Assembly: GCA_958510875.1 (NCBI GenBank)
Contig: OY294068.1
Coordinates: 81,153,978-81,217,977, forward strand
Length of the DNA stretch: 64,000 bases
Source: Endomychus coccineus
Lineage: Eukaryota; Arthropoda; Insecta; Coleoptera; Endomychidae
Direction of reading: 5' to 3'
In this document: one piece after another, positions 59,801 to 64,000 of the stretch
How the letters are laid out: each line of letters starts with the position of its first letter
Position numbering within the stretch: position 1 is the first letter of the stretch
Made by a program: the position numbers and the translations under genes
Notes under the pieces: generated by a model
What the model was told of the DNA's origin: nothing
What the model saw: the letters and a program-made list of their open reading frames with translations, nothing else
The model's database searches: none

Positions 59801-62118
59801 AAAAGATATACTGCAATGGAAAAAATGGCGTGAAAATTGAAAAAACCGAAAAAATCGCTGTTTTCGTGGTAATTTGCATATTTATCGTTGAATAATTGTT
59901 ATTAATTAATAAAATCATTCTAATTTTTTTATGTTTATGGAAACTATAATATTATTTCTTTTATTATTGTATAGATCGAGTTTCGATATATATATTTCTA
60001 TCTTCGTAATCGCAGGATACGAATATATGACTACGGTCGTCTACATGGGATTGTTACTATCAAACAAAACATAAGAAATGCACATTCCCAATATGCCTTT
60101 TAGAACAATTTTAGTTTTTTACTCGAAATCAATTAGTTTACTAAACAAAAAACAATCATAAATTAAAGTAATGTAGTAGATCTACAATGATATATACGGG
60201 TTTTGTAGAGTGATTTTCAATTATAAGACAGTATTTGCATGTTGCACTGAACAAGTTTATATTGCAAGTATTTAAATAAAAAAAATTCTATAAAAAATAA
60301 TACATCATGGAAAAATTGAAGCAGATCCCTCCTGTTTTTAGGTAATAAATATTAACAACATGAAATTCATAAATGCGGTGAAAAAAATTTAATATTTATT
60401 TTGAACATGCTTAAAACTAAATTGAAAAAATATGCATTCCCCTTCATGCATTTTTCTCTAATCTTTTTTTCTTCGCAGAGTGTTGTACTTCTTCTTCGTC
60501 CAATGCAACAAAACTGAACGATTCTCCAGTGTTTTCGAAAGTTTCATTGAGTACTGTTTCAGTTATAGTACATTGATCTGTTCCCATTTCTTCCGAGTCA
60601 CTTTCGTGTATGGAAATTTGTGGAAGTTCAGCATTTGCGCAATTTTCTAAATTAAAACAATTTTTAAACATAAGTTGGTACGACTGTAGTATATGCCGTC
60701 TCAACCTCTCATTGGTTTAGAAGGCCTCTGGGTGCATTCGCATGCTGTCTTTAGCTTCGAAAACAGCTCCTTTAATTTCTCATATTCGTATCCTGCGATT
60801 ACGAATATACGAATATAGCAGATATAATTTTCTGTCTTAGACATGCATGACATCATATCAAAACTCGATCTATACAATAATTAAAGAAATAATGTTATAG
60901 TTTCCATAAACATAAAAAAATTAAAATGATTTTATTAATTAATAACAATTATTCAACAATAAATATGCAAATTACACCGAAAAAAGCGATTTTTTCGGTT
61001 TTTCAATTTTCCCGCCATTTTTTCCATTGCAGTATACCTTTTTTTACCACTTATCGAAAGTAGACGTAACAACGAGTAAGTGAGCCAAAACAGAACTCTG
61101 TAGGAGGCGTAGTTTTAAGAGGAATCGCAGTTAAAAATTTGGTTTTTATTTTTAATCAAATTTAACAACATCTTCAAAATGTTTCCCTCCGAAAAAATTA
61201 TTGCCTTTCTGCAATAAATAGAGGTATCTTTTGCCAAAGTTTGAACTTCATAAAGTTTTATTTGTCGAAGAAAAAACCGAAAAATCGGTTTTTCGCATTT
61301 TTGTCGAAAAATTTCGAGGTTAGGGTGAAAACGGTAGGTACAAAAGTTGTAGATATTTTTATTCCCTACAACTTTTATATTCAACTTTTTTTGATATAAT
61401 GCACGGTTCTGTCAGAAATCACGAAAAACTGTTTTCAACCCCTAAAAACACAGCCCATTCCACCCCGGATAGCAGCTGTCGGTTCGATTTATTTTTCCCT
61501 CTTTTACAATATCTTGTTCTACAATATCCCGCTGTCAGATTGCTGTAACGAAGTTTTGTGTTTGTCAAATACTGTTTGTACTGGCCAATAGAGACAATTA
61601 ATGTTTTGAATGGAACTAACCCAATTTATGAATATTATGTAAACAAGACAATGTTAGGAAGATTAAGGTTTTGTAAGATTAATTTCGTATTTTAAATTAT
61701 TATTTTTATAAGTGAAATAAGTCTTGCATTTATATATTTTGGATATATATTTTGCAAGTTGAATGTAATGCTATATATTTACCGTATTTTATGTGACCTG
61801 AGTTTAACTAGATAAGTGTTTATAATATTTTTTTACATTCATGAATCTATTCTTTGTAATTCAATATCCGTCGAGGTATTAGCTAGGAAACTATAATTGT
61901 TTGAGGATTATTCACTGTTTCAATGTAGGGACAGGTTTGTAACATCCAAGTGAATTAAGTCACGCAATTATATATACCTAACAACTGTTCGTGAAATCGA
62001 AATAAGTATACTGTTTAATATATTTTTCGTTTATTTTTTACAGACGGGATTCAGCCGAGGAATAAGCTTCGGGAATGATGATTTCTCCCTAGAAAGTTTG
62101 GATCCGTTGAAAAATTGA
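32700..62118 (+). CDS. ced-6: Engulfment adaptor protein CED-6 (GULP1 homologue), 7 coding exons
   Basis: CED-6/GULP is a cytosolic adaptor that binds NPxY motifs in the tails of engulfment receptors (Draper/CED-1, LRP1) and couples them to clathrin/AP-2-linked uptake. Exons 32700-32877, 46835-47074, 51744-52166, 54443-54619, 58258-58390, 58454-58571 and 62044-62118 join in frame to 447 residues. Every junction is GT/AG with matching phase (1,1,1,1,2,0). Seen: a PTB domain from about residue 30 (WIHPPDTLQKGHIAYLVKFL) to 178 (ITLTIGQAFELAYKRFL); a coiled coil about 188-235 (QQKVKRLEQENNIYKQRL); APPVPPR at 281-287; DPF at 392-394; and the family-typical tail around LESLDPLKN at the stop. Human GULP1 is about 300 residues; the extra length lies in the low-complexity region between coiled coil and tail. 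Introns range from 63 bp to about 14 kb and are full of mobile elements. Confidence 0.93.
32950..33600. repeat. Inverted pair of PLE-tail-like repeats, copy 2
   Basis: Same family as 11370-12110. Left arm 32955-33200 and right arm about 33340-33595 are inverted copies sharing ATGATTCTTGACTCAGGTAT / TGACCTATTTCCCAAAAATT, and on the sense strand CAATGGTCGTGAGACTGAAA with CGTATG. A second palindrome at the centre (TAGTTAAAGACAT ... ATGTCTTTAACTATAG, 33237-33343) gives extra foldback structure. Lies just inside ced-6 intron 1. Confidence 0.55.
33794..33970 (+). other. Small unidentified open frame, 58 codons
   Basis: A short frame MVNFETVYAIRDLFSPVSEI ... SDWSQTSDEMECFINRV ends at TAG 33968-33970. 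Its composition is coding-like (acidic, mixed hydrophobic) and unlike the AT-rich noise around. It could be a decayed transposon gene piece or an alternative ced-6 intron exon. No family recognised. Probability of a real protein is low. Confidence 0.25.
34800..35067. mobile_element. MITE-like repeat with CAGGGTG-type end
   Basis: The right end reads GAAACACCCTGTA (35053-35065), inverse of a TACAGGGTGTTTC end. The inside contains ATAACTCGAAAACGG, TAGGATGTTCCATATATAAT and CACCCTGTGTAAAC, wording common in dispersed insect MITEs. The left end is not clear; about 270 bp are covered. Confidence 0.4.
35464..36639 (+). pseudogene. Penelope-like element: reverse transcriptase plus GIY-YIG endonuclease
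   Basis: The frame opens at 35464 after an in-frame stop and runs 391 codons to TGA at 36637-36639. RT blocks: QNNGLAMGSPLSPLLADIFI (motif B-like), FWYRYVDDILALFKG (catalytic YVDD intact), LETKKDHKINFLDLTL, IYRKPTFTDTVI, then MIRRAFSLPLSQENL. Endonuclease: RPGVYKLTCSESFYIGRSCR, the GIY-YIG signature, then RYKEHF and SSFANHILETGH. The N-terminal half of the RT (fingers) is missing, so the element is 5' truncated although this part has no stop. It lies in ced-6 intron 1, same strand as the gene. Best-preserved PLE in the window. Confidence 0.85.
36640..36905 (+). mobile_element. 3' end of the Penelope-like element
   Basis: Non-coding tail after the PLE stop codon. It contains a hammerhead-like motif (36818-36860, listed separately) and ends near AAAGTAGTTTTATTTATTA. 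Presence of such motifs in the terminal repeats of PLEs is established for this retroelement class. Confidence 0.55.
36818..36860 (+). ncRNA. Hammerhead-ribozyme-like motif in PLE tail
   Basis: Stem I TCGT (36818-36821) pairs with ACGA (36857-36860). Core CTGAAGA (36822-36828) fits CUGANGA. Stem II ACAC (36831-36834) pairs with GTGT (36840-36843) around GTTCA. GAAA is 36845-36848. Stem III is C36849-G36854 closing TATA, followed by the cleavage dinucleotide TC (36855-36856). This is the minimal type I layout described for PLE hammerheads. The weak point is stem II: its first pair is not Watson-Crick (TG opposite T), so activity is uncertain. Confidence 0.5.
36910..37970. other. ced-6 intron 1, no supported feature
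   Basis: AT-rich with no recognised coding or repeat signal. Confidence 0.4.
37975..38625 (+). pseudogene. Non-LTR retrotransposon, RT C-terminal part (family A, copy 2)
   Basis: Collinear with 21980-22650: CCCACAATCCCTAATATGAT, GGATCACCACCAACA, ATCATGTGAGGTCC, ATTATATCCAGAAGAGAGCT and a C-terminal block. Translation gives SYFTFQKLLIIYKAQI, LDYIQKRAIRRT and FWNSLPSEIFPYAYNL, broken by stops and frameshifts. The C-terminal block (TYxxxSRKxR-like) appears locally repeated near 38490-38570. A relic in ced-6 intron 1. Confidence 0.7.
38630..39400. other. ced-6 intron 1, no supported feature
   Basis: Nothing recognised beyond generic AT-rich sequence. Confidence 0.35.
39409..40060 (-). pseudogene. 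Gypsy reverse transcriptase remnant, YMND catalytic box
   Basis: From 40060 downward the fragments GPIVVIRKPIRICANYSTGL, KLLTINTHRGLF and YNRLPFGVK precede the frame starting at 39714. There the palm box reads K-Y-M-N-D-I-L-I; Ty3/Gypsy enzymes have Y-(L/V)-D-D. The first catalytic Asp is therefore Asn (codon 39709-39711). YLGHIINSQVIKPDS and VRSYLGAINYYGKF follow as expected for the thumb/connection region. Confidence 0.75.
40564..40588 (+). repeat. Short interstitial TTAGG run
   Basis: GGTTACG followed by three TTAGG units and TTG. TTAGG is the usual insect telomere repeat. It falls between the gag zinc-knuckle remnant and the protease remnant of the Gypsy relic. Too short to show telomeric origin with confidence. 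Confidence 0.6.
41520..42260. repeat. Inverted repeat cluster carrying three hammerhead-like cores
   Basis: Modules recur in both orientations: CTAGATCGATCAGTGACACC (41528 on) and its inverse GGTGTCACTGATCGATCTAG (41995-42014); TCAGCAGAGAT; AGAAAGTGATAGAGAGG / CCTCTCTAGCACTTTCTGT; GGTTTTCCTAAG / CTTAGGAAAACC-like blocks. Each carries GCCAGAG(A/G)AGGCGAAA preceded by a CTGATGA-like heptamer: minus at 41559-41600 (CTTATCA), plus at 41941-41983 (CTGATGA), plus at 42204-42226 (CTGATCA). The cluster directly precedes a PLE reverse transcriptase relic in the same orientation as the last two copies, so it may be that element's terminal repeats. Confidence 0.6.
41941..41983 (+). ncRNA. Candidate minimal hammerhead ribozyme
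   Basis: All core elements are present and properly spaced. Stem I GTTCCA (41941-41946) pairs with TGGAGT (41978-41983), the four inner pairs being Watson-Crick. Core CTGATGA is 41947-41953. Stem II GCC (41954-41956) pairs with GGC (41963-41965) around AGAGAA, with the canonical G10.1-C11.1 pair. GAAA is 41966-41969. Stem III is C41970-G41975 closing a 4-base loop (or two pairs with a 2-base loop), then TT with cleavage predicted after 41977 (GUU triplet). This is the type I minimal form known from PLE terminal repeats. It would act in cis on its own transcript, processing RNA ends. Confidence 0.7.
42460..43130 (+). pseudogene. Penelope-like element, reverse transcriptase relic
   Basis: Pieces in PLE order over three frames: FTFSEFINLIMPSSYFQYKN and NVYSRIFGYAVEHN (where A-MGSPLSP is expected), VMEDLEMKCFERYFDDCLTA (YFDD box intact), FKNLLKDFNDYYSKLRFTET, NKLIS, IYTSWYVCKTGQVDI and LNYNAIVPNNYKRDS. 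The block from the dimer strand to the post-palm region is recognisable, but the AMGSPLSP motif is destroyed and frames shift several times. The GIY-YIG part is not seen. A different, more diverged subfamily from the copy at 35464. Confidence 0.65.
43140..43690. other. ced-6 intron 1, no supported feature
   Basis: Nothing recognised. May include remnants of the preceding PLE. Confidence 0.35.
43690..44295. repeat. Decayed tandem/inverted repeat block, unit about 150 bp
   Basis: AATTAGTTGTGCAAC, CATTTGTGGC/ATTTGTAGC, GGTAAT(G/T)CCAAGTTCAC and ATTACCATTGAAAAAA recur at about 43755, 43908 and 44045 in one orientation. Complements (AATGGTAATGCTGACTTTAA, GTGAACTTGGCATTACCAGC) appear from about 44075 to 44280. 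The block thus resembles an aged foldback with subrepeats. Confidence 0.55.
44300..46834. other. ced-6 intron 1, 3' part, mostly unrecognised
   Basis: Contains a third, very short copy of the family A non-LTR 3' end at about 46488-46545 (GATGTTCTACGAATATTATA, CCTCTCGTCTAGTCAAA). Otherwise nothing recognised up to the TTTTATAG acceptor of exon 2. Confidence 0.45.
46835..47074 (+). CDS. ced-6: ced-6 coding exon 2
   Basis: Residues 60-139, the heart of the PTB domain: IEVVKEGIRKLRFSQQL, KVELTVSIDGVAIQEPRTHV, LHRISYCADDKGEKKFFSFI. LHRISYCADD is the most conserved stretch of the family. Acceptor ATAG at 46831-46834, donor GTAATT at 47075. The upstream ATG at 46819 is intronic. Confidence 0.95.
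47076..47275 (-). mobile_element. tRNA-derived SINE, copy 1
   Basis: The minus-strand head reads AAAGTGGTGTGATTGGTAAA, CATGCTGGACTAGACATCCA and GTGGGTTCCAATCCCCCC. It resembles tRNA: A-box-like TGGTGTGATTGG, an anticodon-like stem TGGA-CTAGACA-TCCA, and a B box GGTTCCAATCC. A body with TATGGTTCAATGTTTTACG and AATTATCTAAGTTATTCTCA follows. No acceptor stem closes, so it is a SINE, not a functional tRNA. It begins right behind the exon 2 donor. Confidence 0.65.
47465..47700 (-). mobile_element. tRNA-derived SINE, copy 2
   Basis: Same family: head AAAGTGGTGTAAATACGCTGG, GGCCTAGACATCCAGG, and an exact B box in GTGGGTTCGAATCCCGCC. The body shares AATTATCTAAGTTATCTTCA and the distal end TATATCTTAATGCACTTACA with copy 3. 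Best copy for RNA polymerase III box inspection. Confidence 0.7.
47700..47860 (+). mobile_element. tRNA-derived SINE, copy 3 (internally deleted)
   Basis: The plus strand reads CCAAAGTGGTGTGTGATAAC, ACGCTGGGCTAGACATCC, then directly ATAAATTATCTAAGTTATA: the B-box part of the head is deleted. The distal end TATATCTTAATGCACTTACA matches copy 2. Copies 2 and 3 are head-to-head and could fold back on each other. Confidence 0.6.
48190..48420 (+). repeat. Dispersed repeat, copy 1 (partner at 62745-62970)
   Basis: Shares, in the same order, TTTCACACAC, CTGCAGTTTT, TGCAGACGCA, ATTCTTTTCTAAATTACATG with 62745-62970. Family unknown. A TA microsatellite (48433-48456) lies just downstream. Confidence 0.55.
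48433..48456. repeat. TA microsatellite
   Basis: About 12 TA units. Confidence 0.9.
48480..49320 (+). pseudogene. Non-LTR retrotransposon RT fragment (R2/R4-like)
   Basis: RGVFQGDSSSP (motif B, 48522 on) precedes LYLDDLKIYACVERNL (motif C with YLDD intact), RALGMELGLDKCAVFHLKRG, GETYRDLRIEQRPNYDASQL and, after frame changes, RSCVSCIYLQRHQGGRGLLS. The YLDDLK-(I/L)Y, MxxGLDKC and RxxxQGGRGLLS blocks are those of single-ORF non-LTR elements often annotated as R2/R4-like. The region is more G+C-rich than ced-6 intron sequence around it. It is broken by frameshifts and lacks the N-terminal half. The C-terminal end may extend to about 49650. Confidence 0.65.
49660..51740. other. ced-6 intron 2, mostly unrecognised
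   Basis: No gene seen. It contains a 17-bp perfect palindrome of X-box type at 50658-50674 (listed). A frame at 51080-51292 lacks any motif. Confidence 0.4.
50658..50674. promoter_or_regulatory. X-box-like palindrome
   Basis: GTGTTGCTAGGCAACAC is a perfect palindrome around A. Its core GTTGCTAGGCAAC fits the RFX-factor X-box pattern (two GTTGC half sites in inverse with a short spacer). It lies within an intron. Function is inference only. Confidence 0.3.
51744..52166 (+). CDS. ced-6: ced-6 coding exon 3
   Basis: Residues 140-280. It completes the PTB domain (HECFVFISDKLAEEITLTIG, QAFELAYKRFLETSGKDLE) and encodes the coiled coil (QQKVKRLEQENNIYKQRLL, residues about 196-214 and on), then a Ser/Asn-rich linker. 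Acceptor TTGCAG at 51738-51743, donor GTAAGT at 52167. The first ATG in this frame (51899) is internal Met192. Confidence 0.95.
52170..54440. other. ced-6 intron 3, no supported feature
   Basis: AT-rich with scattered generic insect repeat wording (for example around 53400-53780 and 53930-54120). Nothing with clear boundaries. Confidence 0.4.
54443..54619 (+). CDS. ced-6: ced-6 coding exon 4
   Basis: Residues 281-339. Starts with the proline-rich APPVPPRTFENTP, a likely SH3/WW-type ligand also present in GULP1, followed by EGLLLNEFEQDNDFNPRSFE and NLIFPNRNGNAPSPPL. Acceptor TTTTCAG, donor GTAAGT at 54620. It has no ATG-initiated frame of its own. Confidence 0.9.
55492..56872 (+). mobile_element. 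TIR element with TA duplication carrying a degraded uncharacterised gene
   Basis: Ends TGAAGGGGTTAGAAGCAAAA (left) and the exact inverse at the right continue as GGTGCAAGTGA, about 32 bp of TIR, flanked by TA at 55490-55491 and 56873-56874. The insertion interrupts the outer foldback arm at a position where the intact right arm shows no such sequence, which independently fixes both boundaries. Inside lies a broken gene on the plus strand (separate entry). About 1.38 kb, probably an internally deleted derivative of a longer element. Confidence 0.7.
55810..56537 (+). pseudogene. Degraded gene of an insect repeat-associated family (GHSYMECDRSF)
   Basis: A putative first exon MNPDEQI (55810-55831) is followed by GTGAGT and an acceptor at about 55869; joined, it reads GQNKNKNIAKLLMFLVQCSS and VKTIDHKFF. 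After a frameshift in a T run (about 55950), SGHSYMECDRSFNLIERQKK continues to LHVYIPDHWSDAIRRSSKNF, DFLSFQFL and KKPLKWRDVSCFQCEKDIFL. After another shift comes LSQVLFENNSLKISKERYYN. This order (GKNxN..(F/L)L.., GHS(Y/F)xxCDRxFxxIE, KWRDV, K.YxDLxxLL) occurs in large families of uncharacterised insect proteins (I believe DUF7869-type; not checked). Function unknown. The TIRs around it suggest it is a transposon gene. Confidence 0.5.
57150..58255. other. ced-6 intron 4, 3' part, no supported feature
   Basis: A 104-codon frame at 57339-57653 (plus) has no motif I recognise and unremarkable composition. Not called as a gene. Confidence 0.35.
58258..58390 (+). CDS. ced-6: ced-6 coding exon 5
   Basis: Residues 340-383 plus two bases: APPPKAAKRSNMGMNNNEIH, NISHNDFFGNGAFPPAIISS. 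Acceptor TTTACAG, donor GTAAGT at 58391. Its short proline patch and DFF motif fit an adaptor linker. Confidence 0.85.
58454..58571 (+). CDS. ced-6: ced-6 coding exon 6
   Basis: Residues 384-423. Holds SSDPFEMGDFG with a DPF motif (392-394), the AP-2 appendage-binding type, and DIENALGLLDKRILEMK, which corresponds to the conserved segment before the GULP1 C-terminus. The preceding intron is only 63 bp. Donor GTAGGT at 58572. Confidence 0.9.
58795..59262 (-). pseudogene. Penelope-like element, reverse transcriptase relic
   Basis: Minus-strand frames read LELIAKLEYLKLG, PISFNVSLFTNTPILEW (the (V/I)SFDVxSLFTN(V/I)P block of PLE reverse transcriptases), then HHRYDDNIFALI (equivalent to the YVDD box but altered to R-Y-D-D-N), FDHQGFLNRLCSHVASLKFS and SFLFLALTL. 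Order and spacing fit a PLE RT with the segment between fingers and palm deleted. It lies antisense in ced-6 intron 6. Confidence 0.55.
59307..61552. mobile_element. Long-TIR element (arms about 720-770 bp)
   Basis: The left arm (59307 to about 60029) begins TTCGTTACGGCAATCTGACA and the right arm (about 60782-61552) ends with the inverse TGTCAGATTGCTGTAACGAA. Inner ends share CGTAATCGCAGGATACGAAT. Arms match throughout with indels, e.g. GAACCGACAGCTGCTATC, TGCAATGGAAAAAATGGCG and TACTTTCGATAAGTGGTAAA. The 750-bp centre carries one small frame on the minus strand. No target duplication could be read. Class unknown: a foldback or an internally deleted TIR transposon. It fills much of ced-6 intron 6. 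Confidence 0.75.
60444..60704 (-). other. Small acidic open frame in the centre of the long-TIR element
   Basis: 86 codons: MRRHILQSYQLMFKNCFNLE, SIHESDSEEMGTDQCTI, SFSFVALDEEEVQHSAKKKR. Acidic middle and basic end. It may be the C-terminal remnant of the element's own protein. I do not recognise the family. Confidence 0.35.
61560..62040. other. End of ced-6 intron 6, no supported feature
   Basis: AT-rich, ending in a pyrimidine-rich tract and TTTACAG acceptor (62037-62043). Confidence 0.45.
62044..62118 (+). CDS. ced-6: ced-6 coding exon 7 (C-terminus)
   Basis: Residues 424-447 and the TGA stop: TGFSRGISFGNDDFSLESLD-PLKN. The (L/S)DPL near the end is shared with GULP1, so the C-terminal tail is complete. 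Too short to stand out as an open frame; it was found by phase and homology. Confidence 0.88.
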   Translation, partial: TGFSRGISFGNDDFSLESLDPLKN

Positions 62119-62132
62119 ACTGGTAATTTTGT

Positions 62133-62138
62133 AATAAA
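62133..62138 (+). terminator. ced-6: First polyadenylation signal after ced-6 stop
   Basis: AATAAA 15 bases after the stop codon. It is very close, so a later AATAAA (62458-62463) is an equally good candidate. Confidence 0.45.
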
Positions 62139-62139
62139 A

Positions 62140-62740
62140 CACAAATATATTTTTGTCATATTGGCAAGCTATGAAACGTGATTGAAACCTAGATCAAATT
62201 ATTGTTATAAGTATTCTTTATTTTTGAGTTAATTCTAAGCAGATATTTTTAAAGATTAAAGTATTATATACATATATGAAGTTATACAAATTGTATCATA
62301 TTTAATTCTCTATATTTGTTTATAATGTATTGTGAGATTTATATATTTTAAATATAAGTATTATTGGTATTAGGATATTTTGCATTTCTTTAATTCCTCT
62401 TTTTTCGATCGTCAACCGTTATCTTTAAAAAAAAATGCTCCAAAAGGTGGAGAACTAAATAAATGCGAATCATAATTCTGATCTTTTACTCAAAAAAAAT
62501 TTCACTTGACTGGTTTTTTCAAGGATGAAAATGGAAATCTCTAGAATGACTTGTGAATCAAGACTTGCTTAAAAAAGTGACTGCTAAAGAACAGTCCAAG
62601 ATTATTCTTTTCTGTTTGTGCAGAAATATTTTAATAAATCTCCAAGAAGACTCTAAACTTGGAGTTTTGATTATATCAGTTCCTGCTGGATCCATGTCGA
62701 TCGAAGGGAAAATAAATAAATGGAATGCTAAATAATTTCT
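62140..62740 (+). other. Probable ced-6 3' UTR / downstream flank
   Basis: AT-rich with a second AATAAA at 62458-62463. No other gene seen. Confidence 0.35.
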
Positions 62741-62744
62741 CGTA

Positions 62745-62970
62745 ATACACTTTCACACACCACCAATCCAAAGTTATCTGCAGTTTTTACTGGATTTTAA
62801 TGTATAAGTCTCCTGCAGACGCATTTTATGAATCATAATCATCTATTTCATTCTTTTCTAAATTACATGAAAATACTAATTAACAAATCAATTTTTGATA
62901 TCGATATCAATAAAATATCAAAACGTCAATCTCGAGAGTAATTTTATTCCTAGAATACAATATTATGACC
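62745..62970 (+). repeat. Dispersed repeat, copy 2 (partner at 48190-48420)
   Basis: TTTCACACACCACCAATCCA, CTGCAGTTTTTACTGGATTT, CCTGCAGACGCATTTTATGA and CATTCTTTTCTAAATTACAT align in order with the copy in ced-6 intron 2. Family unknown. Confidence 0.55.
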
Positions 62971-63422
62971 AAATATAAAGAAAAACTACGTAATATTTAT
63001 GCAATATATATTATTCCTTTGGATCTACTGTCAAATTAGTAGATTAGTAAGTAGGTTCTCTTTCAACAGCTACTTCAGATTGACAGTAAAAAATATCCTA
63101 GTATATATACAGCATATATCTAATACAACTATAAGGCTAATATCCTATTCCTTTCTTAAAAGGAAATTGTTCTGATGAAAAAGAGATAGATATCCCAATT
63201 GTGGTGTTTTGGGTGTAATACGCATATCCGCTAAACAGCTTGCTATTCGTTCAAAATATCAATTTCCTGCCACGAACATTCAAATTCAGAAAATATGTGA
63301 AGAACGACACATCCCCGTATATGAGCATCACCGCAGGGAAACTAGAATAAAAGTTACATGTTCGTCTTGATTTAGTTTGCATCAATCAATCAAGTATTAG
63401 AAGCCAAGTAAAATTGATTTTC

Positions 63423-63473
63423 TTCTGCAAAATAGGTTTGCGTATGTATCGGTCGCAAACCTATTTTGCAGAA
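63423..63473. repeat. Perfect 20-bp hairpin
   Basis: TTCTGCAAAATAGGTTTGCG (63423-63442) and its exact complement (63454-63473) flank an 11-base loop. No mismatches in an otherwise decayed neighbourhood. Confidence 0.8.
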
Positions 63474-64000
63474 AAAACTGTTTGGATGGACAGTTTCAGG
63501 TGTTATTGAAAGTCAAAATTCCAATAAAATAAATTGTGACTTTAGTATGACTGTTTCTGAACCAATGGAGGAATTTGAATTAAACAAGTTGTAGGAGATT
63601 GAGCACGAATTTTGAAGGGAAAAGGAATATGGTCAAATGAAAAAAATTAGTGTGAGATGGACTTCCAAAATACTTTGAAGCTTGATATAAACCGTTATCG
63701 TATGAATACCTTTAAAGGGACTTCTAAAAAGTTTGGGTCAATCACAAGCTTTGCGCCAATTGTTGTCATAGAACGAAAATTTTGAATTTAAATAAAAGTT
63801 ATGTTGATGATTTTTGTATGCTCAGTTGATTCAATAGATACAGGAATTTTTGTTTGTAAGAATGTCAGAGGTAATAGAATCAGAATCTGTTTGTTTCAAA
63901 TTACGTACGTGAATTTCGAATCAATCTGAATTTCTGAGTGCTGTGAACTAACAAAATGAAAAGTTTAACACGGTTGAATTTGGTAAGAATGAAAAATGGC
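63474..64000. other. Window end, nothing recognised
   Basis: No supported feature. Confidence 0.35.

Overview
The window looks like nuclear DNA from an insect, possibly a beetle (low confidence on the order). It is AT-rich, its one host gene has GT/AG introns and long intergenic stretches, a short TTAGG-type run is present, and it is packed with decayed Penelope-like elements (PLEs), non-LTR retrotransposons, hAT, Helitron and Gypsy relics and many terminal-inverted-repeat (TIR) elements. I found no bacterial or organellar features.

The only host gene I can support is the engulfment adaptor ced-6 (GULP1 family), + strand, in seven coding exons from 32700 to 62118. The exons join in frame to 447 codons: a PTB domain, a coiled coil, a proline-rich stretch, a DPF endocytic motif and the family's conserved C-terminal tail. 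The first coding exon follows a splice acceptor, so a 5' UTR exon lies upstream and was not found. Intron 1 is about 14 kb and has absorbed a PLE, a Gypsy relic, a non-LTR fragment and ribozyme-bearing repeats. Intron 2 holds three copies of a tRNA-derived SINE and a non-LTR fragment. Introns 4 and 6 hold nested TIR elements.

Layout. 1-32.7 kb is intergenic or 5' UTR intron: PLE and Helitron-helicase relics (1.3-2.4 kb), a near-perfect 0.9 kb palindrome (3.7-4.6 kb), a non-LTR fragment (5.8-6.1 kb), TIR elements (7.66-8.50 and 14.2-15.7 kb), a PLE-tail inverted pair (11.4-12.1 kb), a foldback element carrying a 143/144-bp tandem array (17.6-20.1 kb), a broken hAT element with retroelements inserted in it (20.1-26.4 kb), a small TIR element (29.5 kb) and another PLE (31.3-32.2 kb). 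32.7-62.1 kb is ced-6. 62.1-64 kb is its 3' flank.

The most interesting signals are: (1) hammerhead-ribozyme-like motifs, one with an apparently complete core at 41941-41983 and one in the 3' tail of the best-preserved PLE at 36818-36860, plus weaker versions of the same layout at other PLE ends; (2) the foldback element whose left arm has expanded into about 12 tandem units; (3) a TIR element with apparent TA target duplication carrying pieces of an uncharacterised insect gene family (motif GHSYMECDRSF), nested inside another foldback element in ced-6 intron 4. Calls rest on reading translations and repeats by eye. No alignment or database search was run.
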